Assembly (NCBI RefSeq): GCF_937920395.1
Contig: NZ_CALEVF010000371.1
Span: 1 to 16,932, forward strand
Length of the DNA stretch: 16,932 bases
DNA from: an uncultured Clostridium sp.
GTDB lineage: Bacteria > Bacillota > Clostridia > Clostridiales > Clostridiaceae
Direction: 5' to 3'
Shown here: positions 14,143 to 16,932 of the stretch, one piece after another
Layout of the letters: each line of letters begins with the position of its first letter
How positions within the stretch are numbered: the stretch's first letter is position 1
The notes under the pieces: generated by a model
Told to the model about the DNA's origin: nothing
Databases searched by the model: none
What the model saw: only the letters and a program-made list of their open reading frames with translations
Translations under genes and position numbers: made by a program

Positions 14143-15681
14143 TTAAATCACTACCATATTGACTCGCCCTTTTTCCAAATCTCTACACATCAAAGCTTTA
14201 GCAATATGCCCCTTACTTAAGTTCTTTGAACCATCCATATCTGCAAAAGTTCTCGCTACTTTTAGAAACTTATGAAAAGTGCGCGCACTATACTTATATC
14301 TGTCAAACGCCATTTGAAGAAGTTTTTTGCTTTCGTCCTCAAGTACGCAAAATTCTTTAATTAAAGCTGGTGTCATTTCAGAATTCGAATTTATGTCTTC
14401 AATATTTTTATATCTTTCTCTTTGTATATTTCTAGCAAACTCCACCTTTTGTCTTAACTCACTAGAACTAATCCCTTTGGTATTATCTGAAAGCTTCATG
14501 AAATCTACAGGTAGTACATATTTTTGAATATCTATCCTGTCCAGCATTGGTCCTGATATTTTCTGCCTGTATTTTAATACTTCGTAATCCGTGCAATGGC
14601 ATCTTTGTTGTCCATAATATCCACATGAACAAGGATTCATAGCAGCAATAAGCATGAAGCTCGAAGGGTACACATTAGTATATTTAACTCTAGCAATAGT
14701 TACATTATTATCTTCCATTGGTTGCCTTAAAGCATCTAATGTCTTCTTATTAAATTCTGCAATCTCATCTAAAAATAATACGCCGTTATGAGCGAGAGAT
14801 ATTTCTCCTGGCATAGCATTGTTTCCTCCACCTACAAGTGAATTCATTGACGCATTGTGGTGTGGCGCCCTAAATGGTCTTTCTGTTATTAACGTACCTT
14901 TATTTTTTAAAACACCTGAAACACTATATATTTTTGTTACTTCTAAAGCTTCTCTTTCAGTCATAGACGGCAGAATTGATGGTATCCTTTTGGCTATCAT
15001 TGATTTCCCACAACCTGGAGCGCCAGACATTATCAGATTATGACCGCCTGCTGCAGTTGCTACAATAAACTCTATAATAGCATCTTGACCTTGCACATCT
15101 TGGAAATCTAATAAATATGGTCTTTGTATTATATGCTCACTTTTTAAATCTTCTAAAGGTGTATAAGGACTTATCCCTTCTAAAAAAGAAATTACTTCTG
15201 TGAGCTTTTCAAATCCAAAAATATTTATACCTTTTACTAAAGAAGCCTCACGTATATTTTCTTTAGGAACAACTAAGTTAGTAATTCCTCTTTTCTTAGC
15301 TTCTATTGTCATAGGTAAAATTCCTGAACATGCTCTTATATCTGCATTTAAAGATAGCTCTCCAATAAACCCAAAACTTTCAATTTCTTCAATATTTATT
15401 TGTTTAGATTGTATAAGTAAACCTATAGCCATAGCTAAATCAAAATGAGATCCACTCTTTTTTATATCCCCTGGCGAAAGATTTATAACAATTTTCATTC
15501 TTGGGAACTCATATTTAACATGAATAATAGCAGCCTCAAGTCTCTCCTTAGCTTCCTTTACAGATGCATCCCCTAGCCCTACAATTGATACAGAAGGCTG
15601 ACCATATATCGTGTCCGTTTCTATTTTTACAACATACCCATCTATACCGCTTATAGCAAAACCATTAACTACTGCTGCCAT
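14143..15681 (-). CDS. comM: YifB/ComM-family Mg-chelatase-like AAA+ ATPase
   Basis: This is a full-length 512-residue protein. The N-terminal ChlI-like domain (about 20-165) has INLSPGDIKKSG. The AAA+ core has Walker A GAPGCGKS (220-227), Walker B VLFLDE (301-306), the RPFRAPHHNAS segment (268-278) and the four-Cys zinc-binding-like CSCGYYGQQRCHC (351-363). The C-terminal Mg_chelatase_C part includes SARTFHKFLKVARTFADMDG. ComM of Vibrio and Acinetobacter is a hexameric helicase promoting branch migration during natural transformation. The ribosome-binding site (AAGGAGGAAGTG) lies within the end of the upstream transposase gene, whose stop directly touches this ATG. dprA begins 1 base after its stop, so the three genes are translationally linked. 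Confidence 0.96.
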   Translation of the reverse strand: MAAVVNGFAISGIDGYVVKIETDTIYGQPSVSIVGLGDASVKEAKERLEAAIIHVKYEFPRMKIVINLSPGDIKKSGSHFDLAMAIGLLIQSKQINIEEIESFGFIGELSLNADIRACSGILPMTIEAKKRGITNLVVPKENIREASLVKGINIFGFEKLTEVISFLEGISPYTPLEDLKSEHIIQRPYLLDFQDVQGQDAIIEFIVATAAGGHNLIMSGAPGCGKSMIAKRIPSILPSMTEREALEVTKIYSVSGVLKNKGTLITERPFRAPHHNASMNSLVGGGNNAMPGEISLAHNGVLFLDEIAEFNKKTLDALRQPMEDNNVTIARVKYTNVYPSSFMLIAAMNPCSCGYYGQQRCHCTDYEVLKYRQKISGPMLDRIDIQKYVLPVDFMKLSDNTKGISSSELRQKVEFARNIQRERYKNIEDINSNSEMTPALIKEFCVLEDESKKLLQMAFDRYKYSARTFHKFLKVARTFADMDGSKNLSKGHIAKALMCRDLEKGRVNMVVI

Positions 15682-16260
15682 TTACACTTCCTCCTTGACC
15701 TCATCAACCTTTATTTTTATAGCACTTTCTACAAAGTTTCTGTATAACTCTTTACTATTATCACTCTTAAAGTAACAAAGTATGTTTAGTGAAACTGTAA
15801 ATCTTTCCTCAACTATTCCCATAAAGATACCATAACTGCTCCATTTATACTCTTCTGGCTTATTTACCATATTAGCCCTCACGGGATTCAAATGAATATA
15901 TCTACTTGTAGTTAACATCTGTGCATCATTCTCAATAATTTCTGTATGATACCTATCTTGATATAAATGTCCTATATATTTATACTTAGTGTTAAAATAT
16001 CGTGCATAAGTACTGTGAACCCTAGCGATAAAATAACCTATATGTATATCTTCTGTCTTTATAAGTATATGGACATGATTATTCATCAAACAATAGCAGT
16101 ATATTTGAAACTGGCCTTTAAAGTATTCTATTGCGCATTCTAAAAAGCTACAGTAAACCTGAAAGTCTTCATCATCCCTAAATATATCATTTCTATGATT
16201 ACCACGGGCTGTTATATGGAAAGCTGATCCTGGATAACTTTCTCTTTTCTTATTAGTCAA
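15682..16260 (-). CDS. Y1 (HUH) transposase, REP-associated (RAYT) type
   Basis: A TTG start at 16260 (read MTNKKRESYPGSAFHITARG) is favoured because AAAGGGAG lies 9 bases before it; a TTG at 16269 directly abuts that site. The 192-residue protein has the Y1 transposase features: FHITARGNHRNDIF, the HUH motif in YCLMNNHVHILI, GHLYQDRYH, and the C-terminal RYIHLNPVRANMV that carries the likely catalytic Tyr. These are hallmarks of REP-associated tyrosine transposases, single-copy relatives of IS200 TnpA that cut and join single-stranded DNA at hairpins. No IS200 ends flank it, and its stop touches the yifB start, so it looks like a resident gene rather than a mobile element. All key residues seem present. 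Confidence 0.9.
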   Translation of the reverse strand: MTNKKRESYPGSAFHITARGNHRNDIFRDDEDFQVYCSFLECAIEYFKGQFQIYCYCLMNNHVHILIKTEDIHIGYFIARVHSTYARYFNTKYKYIGHLYQDRYHTEIIENDAQMLTTSRYIHLNPVRANMVNKPEEYKWSSYGIFMGIVEERFTVSLNILCYFKSDNSKELYRNFVESAIKIKVDEVKEEV

Positions 16261-16364
16261 ATTTTTCAACTCCCTTTAATACAATTTTTAACACAAATAA
16301 TTGAATCTAATCAAAAATAATAACAAATCAGAATATATATTTCTACTCACCTATTTCCAATGTC

Positions 16365-16655
16365 GCTAGACAGCCACTTCACGATAAAAAAGCTACCGAA
16401 ATTATATTTCTATAAGTTTCAGTAGCTCTATCCCATGGCTGTAGCAAATTTTTTTGTTTTTGTTTTTTCCCAACCTTTGGCCTTTTAAATCCACCTTTTT
16501 CTCTTCTAAATCCGCATAAAATGTCCCATTTTCGCCTAGCTTCCGCATTGTTGTTCACGTAATGTTCACAACCCCCGAGGGGCCTTGCGAGGCCTGGGCT
16601 GAGCTTGCTAAAATGGATGATGCGTAGCTAAATCTGTTCATTGGTTGCTAATGTT
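16365..16655. repeat. Composite hairpin repeat, copy C, 3' of the second Rpn gene
   Basis: Ordered as in copy B. The conserved hairpin lies at 16391-16427, flanked by an outer imperfect inverted repeat (GCTAGACAGCCA at 16365-16376 against TGGCTGTAGC at 16436-16445). CGCCTAGCTTCCGCAT follows at 16533-16548, then a GC-rich block at 16571-16610 with CCCCGAGGGG and GGCCTTGCGAGGCC palindromes. GCGTAGCTAAATCTG and ATTGGTTGCTAAT (16622-16652) close the unit six bases before the Rpn stop codon. This is the best preserved of the composite copies. Confidence 0.75.
16385..16427 (-). terminator. Terminator-like hairpin for the Rpn gene
   Basis: Read on the minus strand, AGCTAC (16427-16422) and the inner TTTC pairing fold with GTAGCT (16396-16391) and are followed by six T residues (16390-16385). 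It is the repeat hairpin of copy C and lies about 230 bases beyond the Rpn stop codon. Confidence 0.65.
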
Positions 16656-16657
16656 TG

Positions 16658-16932
16658 CTAATTCAATATTTTCTTTTTTAGTTCCCGTACCTTCTCTATG
16701 GTCAGTCCTGTTCCTTTGGCTACTATTTCTTCACTTACTCCAAGCCTAAGAAAGTTTGTAGCATCTTCTATTCCTTTTTCATCTTTTTCAGATTTTAACC
16801 TAGTAAGTTCGTCACTAATTTCTGCCTGTCTAGATTCATACAGCATCTTAGCCTTATCATCCTTACTTATGATTTTTAATAGATTATAGGCTTTCTTTAT
16901 ATCCTTATTCTTTTCAGCTAGCATTTCCATCA
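16658..16932 (-). CDS. Rpn-family nuclease/putative transposase, C-terminal end (5' part outside the window)
   Basis: The frame is open to the right edge and ends at 16658. The visible 90 residues are the C-terminal region of a Rpn/PD-(D/E)XK family protein: charged helices (NKDIKKAYNLLKIISKDDKA, LYESRQAEISDELTR), then IEDATNFLRLGVSEEIVAKG and TGLTIEKVRELKK. It aligns with the end of the pseudogene at 572-1084 (IEDATNLLKLGVS and GISEEKI there). The ATG at 16930 is simply the edge of the window and not the start. The nuclease domain should lie to the right; intactness cannot be judged. A repeat copy follows its stop codon. Confidence 0.8.
   Translation of the reverse strand, partial: MEMLAEKNKDIKKAYNLLKIISKDDKAKMLYESRQAEISDELTRLKSEKDEKGIEDATNFLRLGVSEEIVAKGTGLTIEKVRELKKKILN

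Noticed and set aside
15682..16260. Complete IS200/IS605 element
   Set aside because: The gene abuts yifB with no room for a right end, no TnpB/IscB gene is present, and the sequence matches REP-associated transposases better than IS200 TnpA.
480..16655. CRISPR array
   Set aside because: The repeats are few, irregularly spaced by hundreds to thousands of bases, and no cas genes are present.

Overview
The base composition is very AT-rich and the ribosome-binding sites are strong (GGAGG or AGGGGG type). With a SipW/TasA pair, DUF1659/DUF2922 proteins and YifB/DprA, this points to a chromosomal segment of a Clostridium-like Firmicute. No rRNA, tRNA, CRISPR array or complete insertion sequence is visible. 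Species was not determined.

Layout. (1) 1-2322 is an accessory, decaying region on the minus strand: the N-terminal part of a KilA-N protein, a Rpn/PD-(D/E)XK nuclease pseudogene with an in-frame stop, and two damaged copies of a composite hairpin repeat around small ORF remnants. (2) 2323-2885 holds a DUF1659/DUF2922 gene pair closed by a strong bidirectional terminator. (3) 2896-6265 (minus) is an envelope cluster: zinc-ribbon polytopic membrane protein, TcaA-like zinc-ribbon protein, and a membrane-anchored NodB polysaccharide deacetylase. (4) 6680-8117 (minus) holds a 34-residue membrane peptide, a DUF6241-like anchored protein and an unrecognised anchored protein. (5) 8372-9840 (plus) is a sipW signal peptidase followed by its probable TasA/CalY-type substrate. 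(6) 9837-12222 contains a chimeric remnant made from pieces of two neighbouring genes, an intact YdcF/ElyC (DUF218) gene, a galU lacking its nucleotide-binding N-terminus, and an intact vanZ-like gene. (7) 12285-13056 is a repeat copy abutting the C-terminal half of an Amidase_3-SH3b gene. (8) 13017-16260 (minus) is a tight three-gene run: a Y1 (HUH) REP-associated-type transposase, yifB/comM and dprA. (9) 16365-16932 is another repeat copy with a terminator hairpin, 3' of a second Rpn-family gene that leaves the window.

Two things stand out. First, a single-strand-processing Y1 transposase is translationally coupled to two single-strand DNA genes of natural transformation (YifB/ComM and DprA). 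The same window carries at least five copies or partial copies of REP-like palindromic repeats, three of which keep one hairpin with a compensatory base change. Second, the repeats and gene duplicates coincide with damage: amidase and galU are both decapitated, one Rpn gene is stopped, and an intergenic stretch is a splice of gene fragments. The link between the transposase and these repeats is inference; the repeats, truncations and coupling are read directly from the sequence.
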